A DNA stretch of 27,909 nucleotides from contig JAZRYW010000049.1 of assembly GCA_045600965.1 (NCBI GenBank), positions 1 to 27,909 of the forward strand, given 5' to 3'. Both the position numbers and the translations under genes were made by a program. The notes beneath the pieces were generated by a model. That model was not told the origin of the DNA and made no database searches. It saw only the letters and a list, made by a program, of their open reading frames with translations. Positions within the stretch are counted from its first letter, which is position 1. Each line of letters begins with the position of its first letter. The stretch comes from RGIG6374 sp045600965. GTDB taxonomy: Bacteria > Bacteroidota > Bacteroidia > Bacteroidales > UBA932. Positions 7,500-15,415 of the stretch are shown here, one piece after another.

Positions 7500-10145
7500 T
7501 CACTTTGTGAGATTAACTGTGAATTCTGTAAATTCATCTTTTTTCGAAGTAACGCTTATGGTTCCTTCAAAGTCCTGAATTGTCTGCTGGCAAAGATACA
7601 GACCGACTCCGGGCGCTTCCGCAGTGGGCTTCGTAGTGAAGAACGGGTCGAATATCTTGTCCATAATGCTTTCCTCTATTCCCAGGCCGTTGTCATATAT
7701 GGAAACCTTGACGGGGGAGCCGTTGCCTCCGGAGAGGGACAGCCTGACAAGAGGCTCATATGCGGCGCCACCCTTCTCCGCCTTTTTCTTTACAGCATAG
7801 AAACTGTTGGCAAGCATTGAGAGGAAGGCAGTGTGCAGCCTCTCGGCAACAGCCTGAACAGAGACGTCATATCCGGGGAGGGCAAGTTCGAACTTGATTT
7901 TCCTTTCGGCTATCTCCTTCTCGAAATACTTGTTCGTGACATCGTATGAATTATGGAGAAGGGATATCAGGTCAACGCTCGACACGGCGGTCGAACGGTC
8001 CTTCAGGAGTTCCTCCATCGCCTTGAGGATGCGGGTTGTGGAGATACCGTGCTGTTCGATCTTGGAAATGTTGGTTTCCATCATTTCAACGACATCGACC
8101 GAATCGTCATAACCGTCCTCGCTCATGGCATCCTTCTCATCCTCTATGGTGTCCTTCAAGTCACCCAGAAGGCCCACGGTCATATGGGAGAAGTTGTTGA
8201 TGTAGTTCAGAGGGTTGAGGATGCGGTCAATCAGGCCCTTTGTCAATTTACCGACCGTCGCCTCACGCTCCTGACGGAGGAGCTGGCCCTGAGCGTCCTT
8301 AAGCTCCTGTGTGCGTTCGTTGACAAGCTGTTCCAGACGCAGCTGCTCCTGACGGGCGCGTTCGATTCTCATTCGGAATATGGACGTGATGATGCCGGCG
8401 AGCACCGCTACATAGAAAAGCAGCGCATACCACTTGGCATAGAACGGCACCGGAATGGAGAATGCGACCGGCTCTGACTGTGAAAGCTGCCCGTACGCAT
8501 CCAGGGAGCGCACCGTAAACTGATACTTGCCGGGTGAAAGATGTGAGAATTCGACAGTCTTTTCATCGCTCCATCTCGACCATGCGGCGTTGTCGTTCAA
8601 TCTGTAACTGTATTGGTCAGCTCCGACAAGTTCAGCCTTGTTGGATGAGAATTCGAAAATTGTGAAGTTGTTGTCGTTCTGGAACGAACGGATTATGACT
8701 TCAGACGGATAGGGCTTCAGGCTCCGCATTCTGTTGATGTCCACCCTGATGAGGCCGAAGTTGCCTCCGAGCCACATCTCGTCGCCGCTTCTTTCCATCG
8801 CCTGGATATTGTAGTCGGAGAACGGCTTGAACCACATCGACTGGCTTTCACTGAGGGAGTCGTTGTAAAGGCCCATATTCTGAGAATCGGAATGCCAGCG
8901 TTCACCGTTTTCATCTGTAAATTCGAAAAGAAGGCTCACCCCCGTGGAGTCCTGCAGATCGGTGAACTCCTCGGAGCCCTTCTTCAACAGATAAATCTCA
9001 CGGCCGAGAGTGTGGGCCCTGATGCCGCTTTGGTCCTCAGTGAAACGGGCTACATTCTGGATATCCGCCAACCTGCGGCCTTGTCCGTCAAAACCGTTGC
9101 GGTATATGCAGTCCAGTTCACCTGTCAGGAAACTGCTGTTTCCATCGACGAAAAGGCTGAGGGTGTGGCGTTCGGTAAGCTGTCTTACGGAACCTCCTTC
9201 TATCAGGAACACGCCCTGCGCGGTTGCGGCGAGGAGGCCTTTGTCATCAGCGGTGGGAACAAGCTGCCAGCAGGCAAGTCTGACCTGTTCCACAGGCTTG
9301 AACCTGTCTTCGGCATCAAGGACGAACAGCCCCTGCAGAGTCCCGACATACAGTGCGTCACCGCTCTTGAGGATGCTGGTGACCTGACCGTCAAGGCCTT
9401 CGGTCTTTGTATAAAGAGAATATACGTGAAGCAGGTTGACGACGAACACGCCATTGTCGGTAGCCCCCCACACACTGCCGTTTCCGTCATATGAAAGGGA
9501 ATTGACAGTGTTGCTGCAAAGACCGTCATCAGCGTTGAGGGTGAACAGCACTCCGCCATCGGAAGTCTTCACGGTGATTCCTTCACCGGCCACGGCATAG
9601 ATGGTCAGGGCCAGGTCCGGAGCTTCCTCCACGCAGGTGTATTCCTGCCTTGCATTTTCATCGACGGCGATCTTTCCGATTTCGACAATCTGAGCGTCGC
9701 GAACGGCATATTCGGCTTCGCCTGCCGTGAAGCGTATCTCTCCACCGTTCTCATATATGGAGGATATCTCGCCGAAATGGGCGTCCCGGCTGAGGTCGCT
9801 GACCACATATTCGGCCTGAGTGGCATCGGGGGAAGGCAGATAGCCGATGAGGTTGTCACCGCCGAACCACACCCTGCCGTCGGAGGCTATGTGCACTTCA
9901 GTGATCCTGGAGATGCCGGGGGTGTGAATGATCTGCCACAGGGCGCCGTTGTATATCACAAGACCTTCGAAATTGGCCACGTACACACGGCCCTGGTTAT
10001 CGCATTCGACCGCAAAGTTACGGTTGTGGCCCCTGTATTCGGTGGCGGTGATATTGCGGAAGAAAGGCTTTCCGGCATTCTGAGCTGAAACCTCAGAGGC
10101 AAGGAGCAGCGCGGCGAGCGCTACTGTCAGTATTCTGTATTTCAT
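7500..10145 (-). CDS. Periplasmic propeller sensor with degenerate histidine kinase core (H-box His replaced by Asp)
   Basis: The 881-residue protein has a signal peptide (1-21, VSA|Q), a large beta-propeller-like region built of two-component regulator propeller repeats, a Y_Y_Y domain (about 500-565), one membrane helix (about 572-592), a coiled coil (593-632) and a kinase core. This resembles the sensor half of Bacteroidota hybrid two-component systems, without the receiver and AraC domains. The H-box region reads GLIDRILNPLNYINN: Asp640 (codon at 8226-8228) takes the place of the phospho-acceptor His, and Arg the next Glu. The ATP lobe appears intact: N box at about 780, DNGLGI at about 818, FDPFFTTKP and GVGLYL. 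It should bind ATP but not autophosphorylate conventionally. Its ATG overlaps the upstream stop (ATGA). Confidence 0.88.
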   Translation of the reverse strand: MKYRILTVALAALLLASEVSAQNAGKPFFRNITATEYRGHNRNFAVECDNQGRVYVANFEGLVIYNGALWQIIHTPGISRITEVHIASDGRVWFGGDNLIGYLPSPDATQAEYVVSDLSRDAHFGEISSIYENGGEIRFTAGEAEYAVRDAQIVEIGKIAVDENARQEYTCVEEAPDLALTIYAVAGEGITVKTSDGGVLFTLNADDGLCSNTVNSLSYDGNGSVWGATDNGVFVVNLLHVYSLYTKTEGLDGQVTSILKSGDALYVGTLQGLFVLDAEDRFKPVEQVRLACWQLVPTADDKGLLAATAQGVFLIEGGSVRQLTERHTLSLFVDGNSSFLTGELDCIYRNGFDGQGRRLADIQNVARFTEDQSGIRAHTLGREIYLLKKGSEEFTDLQDSTGVSLLFEFTDENGERWHSDSQNMGLYNDSLSESQSMWFKPFSDYNIQAMERSGDEMWLGGNFGLIRVDINRMRSLKPYPSEVIIRSFQNDNNFTIFEFSSNKAELVGADQYSYRLNDNAAWSRWSDEKTVEFSHLSPGKYQFTVRSLDAYGQLSQSEPVAFSIPVPFYAKWYALLFYVAVLAGIITSIFRMRIERARQEQLRLEQLVNERTQELKDAQGQLLRQEREATVGKLTKGLIDRILNPLNYINNFSHMTVGLLGDLKDTIEDEKDAMSEDGYDDSVDVVEMMETNISKIEQHGISTTRILKAMEELLKDRSTAVSSVDLISLLHNSYDVTNKYFEKEIAERKIKFELALPGYDVSVQAVAERLHTAFLSMLANSFYAVKKKAEKGGAAYEPLVRLSLSGGNGSPVKVSIYDNGLGIEESIMDKIFDPFFTTKPTAEAPGVGLYLCQQTIQDFEGTISVTSKKDEFTEFTVNLTK

Positions 10146-11755
10146 AGGCTGTCGGTGAATAAGTGTTTATAAGGCACTGTCGCGCCTATGAAAGTGTTCC
10201 ATTCCTCGGCAGTGAACTCACGTCCACAGCGCTCGAGTGCCTTTTCGGCCATCTTGTCAGTCGAGACGTTCATACGGAGTATCTGACCGTTGCTTCCGCC
10301 GCAGAGTATCTCATCATCCGTAATGCGGCAGATGGACAGTGGCCAGCCATCATCGAAATAGACCTCGGCGGGCTGGAGCTGTTCGTATATCTGGGTGTCC
10401 ATCATACCGCTCTTTGCAGAAGCGGCAAGATTCCATACGGACAAAGACCTGTCGTAGGAGGATGATATGAGCAGTCTCCCCATCGGAAGAATATCTATGA
10501 TTCGGCCGGAATGTCCGGTAATCACGGACTTGGATCCGTCGGGAAGCATGACTTCTATGTCACCGTCGGCACAACCGAGGAAGGTGCAGCCGCTCAGCGG
10601 ATCATATTCGGCGGAAGTGACAACCTTGCCGGAGGGTGACGGCTTGGATGTAAGGACTCCGGAATTGCCCATCTCACAATAAGAGCCGTCCTCGAAGAAG
10701 ATCATGGTGTAGGTGTCACGGTAGAGGTATGCCGAAACGGTGCCCGGGAAAGCCACCGGTTCCGAGGTGGTTCCGGATGCAAGACTGTATGAGCAGTATG
10801 AATTCCTGCCGATGAGCATCAGCACCTTGCCGTTCATGAAGTTGAACAGCCCGAGATAACTTTCCGCAGGGACTTCCACTGTCCTGGCCTGCCTGTCATA
10901 GCCCACCACGCACAAAGGTCCGTGCAGTGACAGCGCATAGACATTGTCCTTGTCTGCATAGATATCCTTGAAATTGCAGTCGCTGTTCTGGAGGAGGACC
11001 CTGTCCCCATACTTGGGATGTCCGTACAACTCCACTTCTCCGAAATCGGATGCAGCCACATAACCGCCTCCATCAATGTTGACTATGGCGTTGACGCCTC
11101 CGCGCTGTCCGATGCTGGTGAGAGTCCTCGAACCGGTGCAGTTGGACAGGGCGTTGAAAAGGTCGGACTGATATGTGTTTCCGCGGTACTCCTTCATATA
11201 GTACCATCCGGCATAGGCAAGCATATTGGCGAGTTCGTCCCTGCCGCCGCTGAGTTGGACGGAAGAGGAATAACCGAGCGTACGGCCGAGCGTACGGAAA
11301 CTCAGGGTGTCGGTCACGCTCTTGGCCCTGGTGGCCTCATCTCTCTGGACTTCGGCCTCTTTCTGGTGCAGGAGCGCCATTTCACGCTGTTCCTTGGCTT
11401 CCTCAGCCGATGCCTCGGCACGGGTCGCCCACTGTATCGCGTCGTTCTCCGCCTGTCTTGCGGCACGGCTTTCCTGCTCAGCCCTGTCCCTCATCTCCAT
11501 GGCCAGCTGCGACTGCTGTTCAGCCCTGTCCCTCTGCCGGTCCGAGATGGCCTTCTGCTGGTAGGCTATCTCCTCCATCTGCTGACTCACGCGCTTGACC
11601 ACGGCAGCATCGGACTGGTTGCTGTCGAAGGCCTCCTGAAGTTTGGAATCAGTGCGGCGGCCGGCTCCATATCCGAGCCAGAACACGCCGCCGGCGAGGA
11701 TCAGTGCGCAAGCCGACCACAATACGGCAGTGACTGTCTTTCCGGAACGGTTCAT
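10142..11755 (-). CDS. Membrane-anchored coiled-coil protein with WD40-like propeller
   Basis: The 537-residue protein has a single N-terminal membrane helix (about residues 8-30). A long Glu/Gln/Ala/Arg-rich coiled coil (about 34-146) contains repeated RDRAEQ-type heptads, and a C-terminal propeller (about 165-537) follows. One clear WD-type blade reads GHSGRIIDILPMGRLLISSSYDRSLSVWNL in outline. The coiled coil resembles the linker that precedes WD40 blades in large bacterial STAND-type proteins, but there is no NTPase or effector domain here. It may be a scaffold connecting the membrane to the phosphatase and kinases. Its start overlaps the stop of the PP2C gene (ATGA), and its stop overlaps the next start in the same way. 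Specific function unknown. Confidence 0.8.
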   Translation of the reverse strand: MNRSGKTVTAVLWSACALILAGGVFWLGYGAGRRTDSKLQEAFDSNQSDAAVVKRVSQQMEEIAYQQKAISDRQRDRAEQQSQLAMEMRDRAEQESRAARQAENDAIQWATRAEASAEEAKEQREMALLHQKEAEVQRDEATRAKSVTDTLSFRTLGRTLGYSSSVQLSGGRDELANMLAYAGWYYMKEYRGNTYQSDLFNALSNCTGSRTLTSIGQRGGVNAIVNIDGGGYVAASDFGEVELYGHPKYGDRVLLQNSDCNFKDIYADKDNVYALSLHGPLCVVGYDRQARTVEVPAESYLGLFNFMNGKVLMLIGRNSYCSYSLASGTTSEPVAFPGTVSAYLYRDTYTMIFFEDGSYCEMGNSGVLTSKPSPSGKVVTSAEYDPLSGCTFLGCADGDIEVMLPDGSKSVITGHSGRIIDILPMGRLLISSSYDRSLSVWNLAASAKSGMMDTQIYEQLQPAEVYFDDGWPLSICRITDDEILCGGSNGQILRMNVSTDKMAEKALERCGREFTAEEWNTFIGATVPYKHLFTDSL

Positions 11756-12915
11756 TTCACTCTTATTACAAGTTGGGTTACGTCATCGCTCTGTTCGGCG
11801 CCGTTTGCGAATTCCTTCACAAGCGCGTTTGTCGCCTCCACTATGTCCTGGCTTGTGAGACCCTTCTGAGTTGCAAGCATTGCCTCGTACCTGGGTTCGC
11901 CAAGCTGGTCGTGTGACGAGTTCTCCGCTTCGGTCACACCGTCGGTGTACATTATCAGGGCGTCACCGGGATTCAGATGAAGGGTGTTGCCCTTGTAGGG
12001 TATGCCTCCTATTGCGCCCAGGGCGATGTTCCTTTCCTTGGGAAGCATCTCCACCGTGCCGTCCGCCTTGAGGATATAAGGAGGGTTGTGTCCGGCATTG
12101 GTGTAGTTGATGTCACCGGTGCGTGTATCGAACACGCCGTAGAAAGTGGTGACGAACATCGAATCGAGGCTTTCCTCGCTCAGAAGGTCGTTGACTTTGG
12201 TGAGGCATTCGGCGGAGTCAGTGCCACGCGTGCCGTACGCCTTTATCATAGTGCGGCTCACGGCCATGAAGAGGGATGCGGGCACTCCCTTGCCGCTCAC
12301 GTCGGCGAGAGTGAAGCCGAAATGGTTCTCGTCTATGGCGAAGAAGTCGTAGAAATCGCCTCCCACTTCCTTTGCAGTCACCATACTTGCGGCGATGTCA
12401 ATCTTCTCGATCCCCTGTACGTCCATATCATAGGAGCGGGGAAGAATGGCGTGCTGGATGGCGCGGGCGGCGGAAAGGTCGTTGCGTATGTCCTCGAGCT
12501 GCGCGTGCTCCTTCATAGTGCTGCGCACATACTCGATCTGAGCGACTGCGTTGTCGATGGTCTTCTGAAGGTCATCGAGGTCTATGGGCTTGGTGGCGAA
12601 GTCGAAGGCTCCGTTGTTCATCGCGGTGCGGATGTTGTCCATATCGCCGTATGCGCTGACCATAATGCACTTTTGTGCGGGATTGCGCATTTCATTAATC
12701 TTGCTGAGGAGCGTCAGTCCGTCCATTTCGGGCATATTGATGTCCGAGAGGATGATATCTATATCCGGATGCTTGAGCAGTTCCTGGAGGGCTTCAAGGC
12801 CATTGTGGGCAAAAAAGAATTCATATTCGCCGTGACGGATCTTACGACGGAAGTATTGGGTCAAGAGGACTTCAAGGTCGAGTTCGTCATCGACACTGAG
12901 GATTTTTACTGCCAT
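11752..12915 (-). CDS. Response regulator fused to SpoIIE/RsbU-type PP2C phosphatase
   Basis: The 387-residue product has a receiver domain (acidic pocket D9/D10, phospho-acceptor D58 in IILSDINMPEMDG, S87, K109), a helical linker (about 120-160) and a PP2C/SpoIIE domain. The metal-binding motifs are present: GGDFYDFF (D187), ADVSGKG (D205), TNAGHNPP, MYTDGVTEA and SDDVTQLVI. Such proteins usually dephosphorylate an anti-sigma antagonist when the receiver is phosphorylated, but no STAS-domain or anti-sigma gene is seen in the window, so the target is unknown. The open frame extends to 12993, but the ATG at 12915 starts exactly at the receiver (MAVKILSVDD). It is the first gene of the four-gene operon, with ATGA overlap to the next. 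Confidence 0.93.
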   Translation of the reverse strand: MAVKILSVDDELDLEVLLTQYFRRKIRHGEYEFFFAHNGLEALQELLKHPDIDIILSDINMPEMDGLTLLSKINEMRNPAQKCIMVSAYGDMDNIRTAMNNGAFDFATKPIDLDDLQKTIDNAVAQIEYVRSTMKEHAQLEDIRNDLSAARAIQHAILPRSYDMDVQGIEKIDIAASMVTAKEVGGDFYDFFAIDENHFGFTLADVSGKGVPASLFMAVSRTMIKAYGTRGTDSAECLTKVNDLLSEESLDSMFVTTFYGVFDTRTGDINYTNAGHNPPYILKADGTVEMLPKERNIALGAIGGIPYKGNTLHLNPGDALIMYTDGVTEAENSSHDQLGEPRYEAMLATQKGLTSQDIVEATNALVKEFANGAEQSDDVTQLVIRVK

Positions 12916-12962
12916 AGTTACGTTATTGTTGATTAAATTGGTTACTCTTTTTTTATAACTTA

Positions 12963-12994
12963 CAAAAGTATCCTTAAAATACTTAAATTCCAAA
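12963..12994 (-). promoter_or_regulatory. Promoter of the signalling operon
   Basis: On the minus strand TTTG (12994-12991), a 20-base spacer and TACTTTTG (12970-12963) match the Bacteroidota pattern. Transcription would start near 12956, leaving a leader of about 40 bases before the ATG at 12915. Confidence 0.65.
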
Positions 12995-13005
12995 TAAAAT
13001 ATAAT

Positions 13006-13035
13006 ATTGAATAATGAAAATAATAAGTAATTTTG
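13006..13035 (+). promoter_or_regulatory. Promoter of the TonB receptor-NRPS pair
   Basis: ATTG (13006-13009), an 18-base spacer and TAATTTTG (13028-13035) resemble the Bacteroidota promoter, with a predicted start near 13042 and the ATG at 13055. It lies back-to-back with the signalling operon promoter, only about a dozen bases away, so binding at one could affect both. Confidence 0.6.
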
Positions 13036-13054
13036 TGCGTTTAATCATTCCACT

Positions 13055-15409
13055 ATGAAAAAACTTAAAATTACAATTCTGACATCCGTCTTCACGATTC
13101 TGCTTTGCGGGAAGGCATCTGCTCAGGACATAACATATCAGGAAGCGGAAAAAGCCTACAATATGGGGCATTTCGAGATGGTTGACTCCCTTCTCGCCCC
13201 GACTGCTTCCAAGATGTACGGTGACGACAGGGTCAAGGCATACCGCCTGATGGCGCTCAGCTGCATCTATCTGGACGACATCGCAGGGGCCGAGGACAAC
13301 ATCCGCAACATCCTCGCCGCGGACCCCTATTACTCCCCCTATGGAGAGACACCCCGTTTCACGGACATAGTCAACAAGGTAAAGAAAGGCAGTTCCGCCA
13401 CCCTTACCACCGCATCCCAGCAGGCGGAGACCATCGAGGAGGCGCCTGTGCCCGTAACCATCATCACGGAAGAGATGATGCACAACATAGGAGCGCGCAA
13501 CCTCAAGGACGTGCTTCTGGCCTATGTGCCCGGTATGACCGATGTGGCCAACAACGAAGAGCTCAACGTGGCTATGCGCGGCATCTACTCGTCCGGTCAG
13601 GAAAAGATACTCATCCTGCTCAACGGCCACCGTCTGAACAGCTACTCCACCAACGTGGCCGCGCCGGACTACTCCATCTCGCTGAACAAGGTAAAGCAGA
13701 TAGAGGTCCTTCGAGGCCCCGCATCATCCATCTACGGCGGCGCTGCGCTCACGGGCGTGGTCAACCTCATCACCAAGGACGGCAACGACGTTGACGGCCT
13801 CGATGTCAAGGCGGCGGTGGGCAACTACGGCCAGATCCAGGGGGACATACTGTTCGGAAAGAACTATATGGACATCAACTTCACCGCCTGGCTGAGCCTC
13901 TACAAGTCGGACGGTCAGAGGATCCACCTCGACGAAAACCACCAGCCCTACGCCACCATGCCCATCGACGGCGACATCATCATAGGAGGATTCAACGGGC
14001 AGCCCTCGTACGATGCGGGATTCAACTTGAAATCGAACAATCTGTCGATCATCTTCTCCAGAAGGCTGTCGAAGGTTGTGGCCCCCTATTCCCTGAGTTT
14101 CTTCTTCGCACCATATTCATATGACAAATACCGCAAGTGGTTCGGCAATGCCCCGGGATATGCCATCACCTCCGACAACGCCGAAGTTTCATACGGCTCC
14201 AAGGCCGGCGCGTTCAACTGGCAGGTCAAACTTGTCTATGACCATCAGGACCAGCAGAGGTATCAGGTAGGAGGAGACTACATCCCTGACGTGGGTTTCA
14301 ACGACGTGAAGCTCAACGGAGTCGAGGACGTGGTCGTAAAGCTTGAAAACGGTTGTTTCCAAAGCGTGAACTGGAGGGAGACCACCGTGGGCGGGAAGTT
14401 CCAGGGCGGCTTCGACTACAACATAGGCGCCAGTCAGTCGGGCAACATCACGTTCGGCCTCGACGCCGGCAATTTCAGCCTGCTTGACGCCACCTATATG
14501 GAAGGTATCGACTATGACCTGGTCATCAAGACATACAACGACGAGAAGATCCTCAACACAGGCAAGGAACTGAGCGCGGACGCATATCTTCAGATCAAGC
14601 ACAAGATAGCTGACCGCTTCATCATCAACGCAGGTATGCGATATGACTACAAGAAGAGACGTAACGGAATGATCATCAACGACTTCTCCCCCCGTATGGC
14701 ATTCATCTACACACATCCCAAGTTCGATTTGAAGCTCAGTTACGCAAAGTCTTTCGTCGACGCGCCCTATTTCTACAGGAACAACACCCTCGACATAAAC
14801 TTCGGTGACGAAAGTATGAAGCCCGAGTATCTCAACTCAGTGCAGTTCTCCTTCCTCAGTGACCGCAAGCTCGTCAACGGCCTCTTCGCCGAAGCGAACC
14901 TGTTCTACAACAAGGCCACCAACTTCATAGTGGCCAACGAACTGGGGAACATCAACGCCGGTATGGTGTCCAGCACCGGTGCCGAACTTGTCTGCCGCTA
15001 CACGGCCGGCATATTCAACGCCGAAGGCAACTTCACCTGGCAGAAGGTCCTCAGCGCCGACCAGTATGACGTGGACCTCGCATCGGGCCGTTTCTACAAC
15101 ATACCCCAGGTGCAGGGGAACATCGTATTGTCCGTCGTTCCCGGCAAACGGTTCTCGGCGCACACCGACCTCAGGTTCACCGGCTCGCAGTCCTCGCTCT
15201 TCGTATCCCCCGGTGCCGATCCGCTTGTGATTGACATCCCTTCACGCTGCATTGTGGGCGCCGGCGCCTCGCTCGACCTCCGCAGGGTGGTGCTTGAATT
15301 CAATCTGTACAACGCGTTCAACAAGGAATACATACAGGGAGGCTCCAGCGTGGCTCCCATCCAGCAGCCGGGTCTGTGGCTGCTCGGCGGCTTATCATTC
15401 AAAATCTAG
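13055..15409 (+). CDS. TonB-dependent outer-membrane receptor with N-terminal TPR-like extension
   Basis: The 784-residue protein has a signal peptide (ends at ASA|Q, about residue 23) and a helical, TPR-like segment (about 24-105: YQEAEKAYNMGHFEMVDSLL and onward). A plug domain follows (PVTIITEEMMHNIGARNLKDVLLAYVPG in outline, then VLRGPASSIYGGAALTGVVNLIT), and then a 22-strand-type barrel ending with LGGLSFKI. The usual carboxypeptidase-like N-terminal domain of SusC-type receptors is absent and there is no SusD partner, so glycan uptake is unlikely; overall size and plug fit the siderophore/cobalamin/small-molecule class. The substrate is not determinable by eye. The NRPS gene follows after six bases, almost certainly in the same operon. 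Confidence 0.92.
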   Translation: MKKLKITILTSVFTILLCGKASAQDITYQEAEKAYNMGHFEMVDSLLAPTASKMYGDDRVKAYRLMALSCIYLDDIAGAEDNIRNILAADPYYSPYGETPRFTDIVNKVKKGSSATLTTASQQAETIEEAPVPVTIITEEMMHNIGARNLKDVLLAYVPGMTDVANNEELNVAMRGIYSSGQEKILILLNGHRLNSYSTNVAAPDYSISLNKVKQIEVLRGPASSIYGGAALTGVVNLITKDGNDVDGLDVKAAVGNYGQIQGDILFGKNYMDINFTAWLSLYKSDGQRIHLDENHQPYATMPIDGDIIIGGFNGQPSYDAGFNLKSNNLSIIFSRRLSKVVAPYSLSFFFAPYSYDKYRKWFGNAPGYAITSDNAEVSYGSKAGAFNWQVKLVYDHQDQQRYQVGGDYIPDVGFNDVKLNGVEDVVVKLENGCFQSVNWRETTVGGKFQGGFDYNIGASQSGNITFGLDAGNFSLLDATYMEGIDYDLVIKTYNDEKILNTGKELSADAYLQIKHKIADRFIINAGMRYDYKKRRNGMIINDFSPRMAFIYTHPKFDLKLSYAKSFVDAPYFYRNNTLDINFGDESMKPEYLNSVQFSFLSDRKLVNGLFAEANLFYNKATNFIVANELGNINAGMVSSTGAELVCRYTAGIFNAEGNFTWQKVLSADQYDVDLASGRFYNIPQVQGNIVLSVVPGKRFSAHTDLRFTGSQSSLFVSPGADPLVIDIPSRCIVGAGASLDLRRVVLEFNLYNAFNKEYIQGGSSVAPIQQPGLWLLGGLSFKI

Positions 15410-15415
15410 TTTTCA

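Noticed and set aside
12916..12993. Upstream extension of the receiver-PP2C gene by 26 codons
   Set aside because: It would run through the predicted promoter and adds low-complexity, AT-rich sequence in front of a receiver domain that starts properly at 12915.
13055..15409. Treating the TonB receptor as a SusC glycan transporter
   Set aside because: No carboxypeptidase-like N-terminal domain, no SusD gene and no glycoside hydrolases nearby.
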